Below, in pieces: positions 11,244-22,300 of a DNA stretch of 64,000 bases. Position 1 is the stretch's first letter, and each line of letters opens with the position of its first letter. The DNA comes from Mactromeris polynyma. Taxonomy: Eukaryota > Mollusca > Bivalvia > Venerida > Mactridae. The stretch is taken from contig JASFXZ010000029.1 of assembly GCA_032209605.1 (NCBI GenBank), positions 919,001-983,000 on the forward strand, read 5' to 3'. Under the pieces are notes generated by a model. It was not told the DNA's origin, made no database searches, and saw only the letters and a list, made by a program, of their open reading frames with translations. The translations under genes were made by a program, and so were the position numbers.

Positions 11244-11382
11244 TGTTGACAACACGTATCACTCTCCATGGTAACAGGAACGTAAGAACAAACACAGCAT
11301 CTTGTACAGAGAACTCGTTTAGTCCTTTCAACAGTACAAGGTCCATAACAAACGATGTTATCACAACAAATGCATCAAATAC
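11244..11382 (-). CDS. HVCN1: Proton channel (Hv family), S3-S4 exon; first S4 arginine missing
   Basis: Acceptor ctgtttcag at 11383-11391 and donor GTAAGT at 11238-11243 define a 139-bp exon. It opens VFDAFVVITSFVMDLVLL, the S3 helix, closely matching the S3 start of human Hv1. S4 follows as VFVLTFLLPWRVIRVVN. The Hv signature in S4 is RxWRxxRxxN. Here it is LPWRVIRVVN, so R2, R3 and the asparagine are kept (R2 at 11263-11265) but R1 is leucine (11272-11274). Loss of the first S4 arginine is the reported hallmark of the Aplysia HV3 proton channel, which gives proton-selective leak with weak voltage dependence. The extracellular S3-S4 loop reads KGLNEFSVQD, with Asn where human Hv1 has the zinc-binding His193. 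A phase-1 end joins exactly to the next exon. Confidence 0.95.
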
Positions 11383-12247
11383 CTGAAACAGTTAGCCACA
11401 TAATTACATACTTGAATTGAAAATATAAAATAAATTAAATACTGTAAATATACGTTTCTAGAATGTATCTTAGAAGCATATTGTATACAAGCTTACTGTG
11501 ACCATATCTAACTAACGATCGTAGGACAAGCAACTCCGTGTAATGCAAAATGATCAACCAAAGGGTGAACACATCTTCCTGGATGTGGTTAATGTAGGTC
11601 ATCTAAATACGTTCGTATGTGATGTACAGAGGGACCCCGACTTTCATCTGACCTTGTCCGTTGGTTATGATCATCGCGTGCTGACGTCACACGAAGCCGT
11701 CAAGACGTCGGATAATTATTAGTGTCATTGATGCGCCTATGCGGCGTCCATACGCGTTAAACCAAATCTTGGTGACCGACAGCGTTGTACAACATGCACA
11801 CATTAAGCCTACTGTATACCGGCGTCAGACATGAACATGTGGTGTGTGTATTTGGTGTCCGTTTAACAATTCTTGAATGACTCTGCAAGGCCGAAGGGCA
11901 CGAGTTTTCTGTGTCTAGACCACTTGCGGATACAGGGTGGCATCCGGCGCCCCCCAAATATTCCCACCTTACATGTCCGAGTATAAATACGAAAACATAC
12001 AGAGATGTTTAATATAAGATTTTCAAATAAGTGATTCTGATTTATTGTAGTATTATATTATATAATGATGGTGTTTATACATATGCTATGTAATATTATC
12101 CCGCTTGATTTTATGAAACAAAAAGCCGAGCAAAATGTTATGTCCCCTATTCCCCAATCTTGGATCCACCCCTGTAGACCTCCAACCAAAGAATGCATGA
12201 TAGTTACGGAGAGTTAAACTTAACTTCACACCTCTACCAACATAATT

Positions 12248-12491
12248 TGAGCGCTGCTATGGGATTTACAACCTCTTCTGTACGTGACGTCTTTTCAGGA
12301 AAACGCGACATGTGATGTTACTACTTGCAAGCAGGAAACAATATTTACTCCATACGGTCACTTCGTTTTCATATTGCCATATAGTGCAAATATTGCTTAT
12401 TGTTAGTACATGGTGACGTCACATGACTGTGACCTTTTCTGGAAATGACGTCACTTAAACAAGAGGTAGGAAATCGTACAGCGGCTCTCAT
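12248..12491. mobile_element. Foldback MITE family B, copy 2
   Basis: Arms GCGCTGCTATGGGATTTAC and AAATCGTACAGCGGC, with internal TGACGTC motifs in both arms. The whole copy aligns with 5257-5494. Confidence 0.8.
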
Positions 12492-12842
12492 TTAGTCTTT
12501 GTACTGCGGTCGAGCTACAATTATGGAAAACATCAGTGCGTGTTTACCTTTTCCATCAGGTATAAATATGCTCGATGTGCTTGTTATACACTTTTATACG
12601 ATGATCACAGTTCTTCGAGAGAAATGCGCGATTTATAAATGTATAATAATTGATTTGCGAGAATACAATGTTTTATCAAAATATTTGAGTGAGTATTTAT
12701 ACTTACTTCTAGTTTCTTTGTAAAAAATAATCTTCCCATACAAATCACCTTCACAATGTTCTGGAACATGAGAATTTAGAGAAGTTTTGTTAATTTACTA
12801 AAGATTATAATGAACTTGATAGTTTGGACTCCCAAAACACGG

Positions 12843-13281
12843 CATATTGTACCGGTGTGAAGTTAGTTATAACAGCAGTAACAACAGTATTACTGCTATG
12901 AATCAGTGATATTAGCAGTAATAAGCATCAATGCAGATAATATTGCTAGCAGTAAGAGAATGGTCAAATTGAGATTCATTGTTGATACTACAATATATGA
13001 GTAAGAGAGGTGTACTGTTGCTAGCAATAACATGAAGGGTATTACTGCCATTTACTACATGTGAACTACTAATTACATTACAGAATAGGCATATTACTGC
13101 TCATTAGCAATAACCTAACAGTGTATTACAGCAACAAGTTATAGAGAATCCAAGGTCCGGAAACATTTATATTACTGCCACAACTTGAGCAGTAACAGCA
13201 GTAATACCGCTACCTCTTCCAGCTGTTACTGCTGTTACTGCTGTTACTGCTATTACTGCAAAATTCAAACCGGTGCATATT
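12843..13281. mobile_element. Inverted-repeat element with ACCGGTGTGAA ends and CAGTAATA-rich body
   Basis: The left end, ATATTGTACCGGTGTGAA, and the inverted right end (ttcaaaccggtgcatat) match, followed by mirrored AACAGCAGTAACA words. The interior is a degenerate CAGTAATA-type repeat and ends in about four TTACTGCTG units (13219-13260). The 12-bp array starts about 28 bases beyond it. A related sequence is at 57743-57812. Confidence 0.55.
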
Positions 13282-13308
13282 GTTCCAACATGTTGCCAAG
13301 TTATGGAC

Positions 13309-16300
13309 TTGTCCTACTCCTTGCCCTACTCCTTGCCCTACTCCTTGTCCTACTCCTTGCCCTACTCCTTGCCCTACTCCTTGCCCTACTCCTTGTCCTA
13401 CTCCTTGTCCTACTCCTTGTCCTACTCCTTGTCCTACTCCTTGCCCTTCTCCTTGCCCTACTCCTTGCCCTACTCCTTGTCCTACTCCTTGTCCTACTCC
13501 TTGTCCTACTCCTTGCCCTTCTCCTTGCCCTACTCCTTGCCCTACTCCTTGCCCTACTCCTTGCCCTACTCCTTGTCCTACTCCTTGTCCTACTCCTTGT
13601 CCTACTCCTTGCCCTACTCCTTGTCCTACTCCTTGCCCTACTCCTTGTCCTACTCCTTGTCCTACTCCTTGTCCTACTCCTTGCCCTACTCATTGCCCTA
13701 CTCCTTGCCCTACTCCTTGCCCTACTCCTTGCCCTACTCCTTGCCCTACTCCTTGCCCTACTCCTTGCCCTACTCCTTGTCCTACTCCTTACCCTACTCC
13801 TTACCCTACTCCTTGCCCTACTCCTTGCCCTACTCCTTGCCCTACTCCTTACCCTACTCCTTACCCTACTCCTTGCCCTACTCCTTGCCCTACTCCTTGT
13901 CCTACTCCTTGTCCTACTCCTTGCCCTACTCCTTGTCCTACTCCTTGCCCTAATCCTTGTCCTACTCCTTGCCCTACTCCTTGCCCTACTCCTTGCCCTA
14001 CTCCTTGCCCTACTCCTTGCCCTACTCCTTGTCCTACTCATTGCCCTACTCCTTACCCTACTCCTTGCCCTACTCCTTGTCCTACTCCTTGCCCTACTCC
14101 TTGTCCTACTCCTTGCCCTTCTCCTTGTCCTACTCCTTGCCCTACTCCTTGCCCTACTCCTTGTCCTACTCCTTGCCCTACTCCTTGCCCTACTCCTTGT
14201 CCTACTCCTTGCCCTACTCCTTGTCCTACTCCTTGCCCTACTCTTTGTCCTACTCCTTGTCCTACTCCTTGTCCTTGCCCTACTCCTTGCCCTACTCCTT
14301 GCCCTACTCCTTGCCCTACTCCTTGCCCTACTCCTTGCCCTACTCCTTGCCCTACTCCTTGCCCTACTCCTTGTCCTACTCCTTGTCCTACTCCTTGTCC
14401 TACTCATTTCCTTCTCCTTTCCCTACTCCTTGCCCTACTCCTTGTCCTACTCCTTGCCCTACTCCCTGCCCTAATCATTGCCCTACTCCTTGCCCTACTC
14501 CTTGCCCTACTCCTTGCCCTACTCCTTGCCCTACTCCTTGCCCTACTCCTTGTCCTACTCCTTGCCCTACTCCTTGCCCTACTCCTTGCCCTACTCCTTG
14601 TCCTACTCCTTGCCCTACTCCTTGCCCTACTCCTTGCCCTACTCCTTGTCCTACTCCTTACCCTACTCCTTGCCCTACTCCTTGTCCTACTCCTTGCCCT
14701 TCTCCTTGCCCTACTCCTTGTCCTACTCCTTGCCCTACTCCTTGTCCTACTCCTTGTCCTACTCCTTGTCCTACTCCTTGCCCTACTCCTTGTCCTACTC
14801 CTTGTCCTACTCCTTGTCCTACTCCTTGTCCTACTCCTTGTCCTACTCCTTGTCCTACTCCTTGTCCTACTCCTTGTCCTACTCCTTGTCCTACTCCTTG
14901 TCCTACTCCTTGTCCTACTCATTGCCCTACTCCTTGTCCTACTCCTTGTCCTACTCCTTGTCCTACTCCTTGTCCTACTCCTTGCCCTACTCCTTGCCCT
15001 ACTCCTTGTCCTACTCCTTGCCCTACTCCTTGTCCTACTCCTTACCCTACTCCTTACCCTACTCCTTGTCCTACTCCTTGTCCTACTCCTTGTCCTACTC
15101 CTTGTCCTACTCCTTACCCTACTCCTTGTCCTACTCCTTACCCTACTCCTTACCCTACTCCTTACCCTACTCCTTGCCCTACTCCTTGTCCTACTCATTG
15201 TCCTACTCCTTGTCCTACTCCTTGCCCTTCTCCTTGCCCTACTCCTTGCCCTACTCCTTGCCCTACTCCTTGTCCTTCTCATTGCCCTACTCCTTGCCCT
15301 ACTCCTTGTCCTACTCCTTGCCCTACTCCTTGCCCTACTCCTTGCCCTACTCCTTGTCCTACTCCTTGTCCTACTCCTTGCCCTACTCCTTGCCCTACTC
15401 CTTGTCCTTCTCATTGCCCTACTCCTTGCCCTACTCCTTGCCCTTCTCATTGCCCTACTCCTTGCCCTACTCCTTGTCCTACTCATTGCCCTACTCCTTG
15501 CCCTACTCATTGCCCTACTCCTTGTCCTACTCCTTGTCCTACTCCTTGTCCTACTCCTTGTCCTACTCCTTGTCCTACTCCTTGCCCTACTCCTTGCCCT
15601 ACTCCTTGCCCTACTCCTTGCCCTACTCCTTGTCCTTCTCATTGCCCTACTCCTTGCCCTACTCCTTGCCCTACTCCTTGCCCTACTCCTTGTCCTTCTC
15701 ATTGCCCTACTCCTTGCCCTACTCCTTGCCCTACTCCTTGCCCTACTCCTTGTCCTTCTCATTGCCCTACTCCTTGTCCTACTCCTTGCCCTACTCCTTG
15801 CCCTACTCCTTGCCCTACTCCTTGTCCTTCTCATTGCCCTACTCCTTGCCCTACTCTTTGCCCTACTCCTTGTCCTACTCCTTGTCCTACTCCTTGTCCT
15901 ACTCCTTGCCCTTCTCCTTGCCCTACTCCTTGCCCTACTCCTTGCCCTACTCCTTGCCCTACTCCTTGCCCTACTCCTTGTCCTTCTCATTGCCCTACTC
16001 CTTGCCCTACTCCTTGCCCTACTCCTTGCCCTACTCCTTGTCCTTCTCATTGCCCTACTCCTTGTCCTACTCCTTGCCCTACTCCTTGCCCTACTCCTTG
16101 CCCTACTCCTTGTCCTTCTCATTGCCCTACTCCTTGCCCTACTCTTTGCCCTACTCCTTGTCCTACTCCTTGCCCTACTCCTTGCCCTACTCCTTGCCCT
16201 ACTCCTTGTCCTTCTCATTGCCCTACTCCTTGCCCTACTCCTTGCCCTTCTCATTGCCCTACTCCTTGTCCTACTCCTTGCCCTACTCCTTGTCCTACTC

Positions 16301-19300
16301 CTTGCCCTACTCCTTGCCCTACTCCTTGCCCTACTCCTTGTCCTTCTCATTGCCCTACTCCTTGCCCTACTCCTTGCCCTTCTCATTGCCCTACTCCTTG
16401 CCCTACTCCTTGCCCTACTCCTTGTCCTACTCCTTGTCCTACTCCTTGCCCTACTCCTTGCCCTACTCCTTGCCCTACTCCTTGCCCTACTCCTTGTCCT
16501 ACTCCTTGCCCTACTCCTTGCCCTACTCCTTGCCCTACTCCTTGCCCTACTCCTTGTCCTTCTCATTGCCCTACTCCTTGCCCTACTCCTTGCCCTACTC
16601 CTTGCCCTACTCCTTGTCCTTCTCATTGCCCTACTCCTTGCCCTACTCCTTGCCCTACTCCTTGCCCTACTCATTGCCCTACTCATTGCCCTACTCCTTG
16701 TCCTTCTCATTGTCCTTCTCATTGCCCTACTCCTTGCCCTACTCCTTGTCCTTCTCATTGCCCTACTCATTGCCCTACTCCTTGCCCTACTCCTTGTCCT
16801 TCTCATTGCCCTACTCCTTGCCCTACTCCTTGCCCTACTCCTTGCCCTACTCCTTGCCCTACTCCTTGCCCTACTCCTTGCCCTACTCCTTGCCCTACTC
16901 CTTGTCCTACTCCTTGCCCTACTCCTTGCCCTAATCCTTGTCCTACTCCTTGCCCTACTCCTTGCCCTACTCCTTGCCCTACTCCTTGCCCTACTCCTTG
17001 CCCTACTCCTTGTCCTACTCCTTGTCCTACTCCTTACCCTACTCCTTACCCTACTCCTTACCCTACTCCTTGTCCTACTCCTTGTCCTACTCCTTGTCCT
17101 ACTCCTTACCCTACTCCTTACCCTACTCCTTGTCCTACTCCTTACCCTACTCCTTACCCTACTCCTTACCCTACTCCTTGCCCTACTCCTTGTCCTACTC
17201 ATTGTCCTACTCCTTGTCCTACTCCTTGTCCTACTCCTTGTCCTACTCCTTGTCCTACTCATTGCCCTACTCCTTGTCCTACTCCTTGTCCTACTCCTTG
17301 TCCTACTCCTTGTCCTACTCCTTGTCCTACTCCTTGTCCTACTCCTTGTCCTACTCCTTGTCCTACTCCTTGTCCTACTCATTGCCCTACTCCTTGTCCT
17401 ACTCCTTGTCCTACTCCTTGTCCTACTCCTTGTCCTACTCCTTGCCCTACTCCTTGCCCTACTCCTTGTCCTACTCCTTGCCCTACTCCTTGTCCTACTC
17501 CTTACCCTACTCCTTACCCTACTCCTTGTCCTACTCCTTGTCCTACTCCTTGTCCTACTCCTTACCCTACTCCTTACCCTACTCCTTACCCTACTCCTTG
17601 TCCTACTCCTTGTCCTACTCCTTGTCCTACTCCTTACCCTACTCCTTACCCTACTCCTTGTCCTACTCCTTACCCTACTCCTTACCCTACTCCTTACCCT
17701 ACTCCTTGCCCTACTCCTTGTCCTACTCATTGTCCTACTCCTTGTCCTACTCCTTGCCCTTCTCCTTGCCCTACTCCTTGCCCTACTCCTTGCCCTACTC
17801 CTTGTCCTTCTCATTGCCCTACTCCTTGCCCTACTCCTTGTCCTACTCCTTGCCCTACTCCTTGCCCTACTCCTTGCCCTACTCCTTGTCCTACTCCTTG
17901 TCCTACTCCTTGCCCTACTCCTTGCCCTACTCCTTGTCCTTCTCATTGCCCTACTCCTTGCCCTACTCCTTGCCCTTCTCATTGCCCTACTCCTTGCCCT
18001 ACTCCTTGTCCTACTCATTGCCCTACTCCTTGCCCTACTCATTGCCCTACTCCTTGTCCTACTCCTTGTCCTACTCCTTGTCCTACTCCTTGTCCTACTC
18101 CTTGTCCTACTCCTTGCCCTACTCCTTGCCCTACTCCTTGCCCTACTCCTTGCCCTACTCCTTGTCCTTCTCATTGCCCTACTCCTTGCCCTACTCCTTG
18201 CCCTACTCCTTGCCCTACTCCTTGTCCTTCTCATTGCCCTACTCCTTGCCCTACTCCTTGCCCTACTCCTTGCCCTACTCCTTGTCCTTCTCATTGCCCT
18301 ACTCCTTGTCCTACTCCTTGCCCTACTCCTTGCCCTACTCCTTGCCCTACTCCTTGTCCTTCTCATTGCCCTACTCCTTGCCCTACTCTTTGCCCTACTC
18401 CTTGTCCTACTCCTTGCCCTACTCCTTGCCCTACTCCTTGCCCTACTCCTTGTCCTTCTCATTGCCCTACTCCTTGCCCTACTCCTTGCCCTTCTCATTG
18501 CCCTACTCCTTGTCCTACTCCTTGCCCTACTCCTTGTCCTACTCCTTGCCCTACTCCTTGCCCTACTCCTTGCCCTACTCCTTGTCCTTCTCATTGCCCT
18601 ACTCCTTGCCCTACTCCTTGCCCTTCTCATTGCCCTACTCCTTGCCCTACTCCTTGCCCTACTCCTTGTCCTACTCCTTGTCCTACTCCTTGCCCTACTC
18701 CTTGCCCTACTCCTTGCCCTACTCCTTGCCCTACTCCTTGTCCTACTCCTTGCCCTACTCCTTGCCCTACTCCTTGCCCTACTCCTTGCCCTACTCCTTG
18801 TCCTTCTCATTGCCCTACTCCTTGCCCTACTCCTTGCCCTACTCCTTGCCCTACTCCTTGTCCTTCTCATTGCCCTACTCCTTGCCCTACTCCTTGCCCT
18901 ACTCCTTGCCCTACTCATTGCCCTACTCATTGCCCTACTCCTTGTCCTTCTCATTGTCCTTCTCATTGCCCTACTCCTTGCCCTACTCCTTGTCCTTCTC
19001 ATTGCCCTACTCATTGCCCTACTCCTTGCCCTACTCCTTGTCCTTCTCATTGCCCTACTCCTTGCCCTACTCCTTGCCCTACTCCTTGCCCTACTCCTTG
19101 CCCTACTCCTTGCCCTACTCCTTGCCCTACTCCTTGCCCTACTCCTTGTCCTACTCCTTGCCCTACTCCTTGCCCTACTCCTTGCCCTACTCCTTGTCCT
19201 ACTCCTTGCCCTACTCCTTGCCCTACTCCTTGCCCTACTCCTTGCCCTACTCCTTGCCCTACTCCTTGCCCTACTCCTTGTCCTACTCCTTGCCCTACTC

Positions 19301-22300
19301 TTTGTCCTACTCCTTGCCCTACTCCTTGCCCTACTCCTTGTCCTACTCCTTGCCCTACTCCTTGCCCTACTCCTTGTCCTACTCCTTGTCCTACTCCTTG
19401 CCCTACTCCTTGCCCTACTCCTTGCCCTACTCCTTGCCCTACTCCTTGCCCTACTCCTTGCCCTACTCCTTGCCCTACTCCTTGCCCTACTCCTTGCCCT
19501 ACTCCTTGCCCTACTCCTTGTCCTACTCCTTGCCCTACTCCTTGCCCTACTCCTTGCCCTACTCCTTGTCCTACTCCTTGCCCTACTCCTTGTCCTACTC
19601 CTTGCCCTACTCCTTGCCCTACTCCTTGCCCTACTCCTTGCCCTACTCCTTGTCCTACTCCTTGTCCTACTCCTTGCCCTACTCCTTGCCCTACTCCTTG
19701 CCCTACTCCTTGCCCTACTCCTTGTCCTACTCCTTGTCCTACTCCTTGCCCTACTCCTTGCCCTACTCCTTGCCCTACTCCTTGCCCTACTCCTTGCCCT
19801 ACTCCTTGTCCTTCTCATTGCCCTACTCCTTGTCCTACTCCTTGCCCTACTCCTTGCCCTACTCCTTGTCCTACTCCTTGCCCTACTCATTGCCCTACTC
19901 CTTGTCCTACTCCTTGCCCTACTCATTGCCCTACTCCTTGTCCTACTCATTGTCCTACTCATTGTCCTACTCCTTGTCCTACTCCTTGCCCTACTCCTTG
20001 CCCTACTCCTTGCCCTACTCCTTGTCCTACTCCTTGTCCTACTCCTTGCCCTACTCCTTGCCCTACTCCTTGTCCTACTACTTGCCCTACTCATTGCCCT
20101 ACTCCTTGCCCTACTCCTTGTCCTACTCCTTGCCCTACTCATTGCCCTACTCCTTGTCCTACTCCTTGCCCTACTCCTTGCCCTACTCCTTGTCCTACTC
20201 CTTGCCCTACTCATTGCCCTACTCCTTGTCCTACTCCTTGCCCTACTCATTGCCCTACTCCTTGTCCTACTCATTGTCCTACTCATTGTCCTACTCCTTG
20301 CCCTACTCCTTGTCCTACTCCTTGCCCTACTCCTTGTCCTACTCCTTGCCCTACTCATTGCCCTACTCCTTGTCCTACTCCTTGTCCTACTCCTTGTCCT
20401 ACTCCTTGCCCTACTCATTGCCCTACTCATTGCCCTACTCCTTGCCCTACTCCTTGCCCTACTCATTGTCCTACTCCTTGTCCTACTCCTTGCCCTACTC
20501 ATTGCCCTACTCCTTGTCCTACTCCTTGCCCTACTCCTTGCCCTACTCATTGTCCTACTCCTTGTCCTACTCCTTGCCCTACTCATTGCCCTACTCCTTG
20601 CCCTACTCCTTGTCCTACTCATTGTCCTACTCCTTGTCCTACTCCTTGCCCTACTCATTGCCCTACTCCTTGCCCTACTCCTTGTCCTACTCCTTGCCCT
20701 ACTCATTGTCCTACTCCTTGCCCTACTCCTTGTCCTACTCCTTGCCCTACTCATTGCCCTACTCCTTGTCCTACTCCTTGCCCTACTCCTTGCCCTACTC
20801 ATTGTCCTACTCCTTGTCCTACTCCTTGCCCTACTCATTGCCCTACTCCTTGCCCTACTCCTTGTCCTACTCCTTGCCCTACTCATTGTCCTACTCCTTG
20901 CCCTACTCCTTGTCCTACTCCTTGCCCTACTCATTGCCCTACTCCTTGTCCTACTCCTTGCCCTACTCCTTGCCCTACTCATTGTCCTACTCCTTGTCCT
21001 ACTCCTTGCCCTACTCATTGCCCTACTCCTTGCCCTACTCCTTGTCCTACTCCTTGCCCTACTCATTGTCCTACTCCTTGCCCTACTCATTGTCCTACTC
21101 CTTGCCCTACTCATTGCCCTACTCCTTGTCCTACTCATTGTCCTACTCCTTGTCCTACTCCTTGTCCTACTCCTTGCCCTACTCATTGTCCTACTCCTTG
21201 CCCTACTCCTTGTCCTACTCCTTGCCCTACTCCTTGTCCTACTCCTTGCCCTACTCCTTGCCCTACTCCTTGCCCTACTCATTGCCCTACTCCTTGTCCT
21301 ACTCCTTGCCCTACTCCTTGTCCTACTCCTTGCCCTACTCATTGCCCTACTCATTGCCCTACTCCTTGCCCTACTCCTTGCCCTACTCATTGTCCTACTC
21401 CTTGCCCTACTCCTTGCCCTACTCCTTGCCCTACTCCTTGCCCTACTCCTTGCCCTACTCCTTGCCCTACTCCTTGTCCTACTCCTTGCCCTACTCCTTG
21501 CCCTACTCCTTGCCCTACTCCTTGTCCTACTCCTTGCCCTACTCCTTGTCCTACTCCTTGCCCTACTCCTTGCCCTACTCCTTGCCCTACTCCTTGCCCT
21601 ACTCCTTGTCCTACTCCTTGTCCTACTCCTTGCCCTACTCCTTGCCCTACTCCTTGCCCTACTCCTTGCCCTACTCCTTGTCCTACTCCTTGTCCTACTC
21701 CTTGCCCTACTCCTTGCCCTACTCCTTGCCCTACTCCTTGCCCTACTCCTTGCCCTACTCCTTGTCCTTCTCATTGCCCTACTCCTTGTCCTACTCCTTG
21801 CCCTACTCCTTGCCCTACTCCTTGTCCTACTCCTTGCCCTACTCATTGCCCTACTCCTTGTCCTACTCCTTGCCCTACTCATTGCCCTACTCCTTGTCCT
21901 ACTCATTGTCCTACTCATTGTCCTACTCCTTGTCCTACTCCTTGCCCTACTCCTTGCCCTACTCCTTGCCCTACTCCTTGTCCTACTCCTTGTCCTACTC
22001 CTTGCCCTACTCCTTGCCCTACTCCTTGTCCTACTACTTGCCCTACTCATTGCCCTACTCCTTGCCCTACTCCTTGTCCTACTCCTTGCCCTACTCATTG
22101 CCCTACTCCTTGTCCTACTCCTTGCCCTACTCCTTGCCCTACTCCTTGTCCTACTCCTTGCCCTACTCATTGCCCTACTCCTTGTCCTACTCCTTGCCCT
22201 ACTCATTGCCCTACTCCTTGTCCTACTCATTGTCCTACTCATTGTCCTACTCCTTGCCCTACTCCTTGTCCTACTCCTTGCCCTACTCCTTGTCCTACTC

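Larger units (their letters stand above)
11383..13308 (-). other. Proton channel intron 4, unique part
   Basis: No supported exon. It holds a somewhat GC-richer stretch at 11600-11960 with several GACGT words, foldback MITE B copy 2 and an inverted-repeat element rich in TTACTGCTG. The 12-bp array follows. Confidence 0.6.

Noticed and set aside
11497..11602. ORF MTYINHIQEDVFTLWLIILH... followed by a GTAAGC donor on the minus strand
   Set aside because: It would lie between the linker exon and the S3-S4 exon, but its phase would break the channel frame, and that junction is already phase-perfect without it. The peptide has no family signature.
11757..11957. 66-residue minus-strand ORF in a GC-richer patch
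   Set aside because: No motif and no splice logic; probably an old repeat or a regulatory patch in the channel intron.
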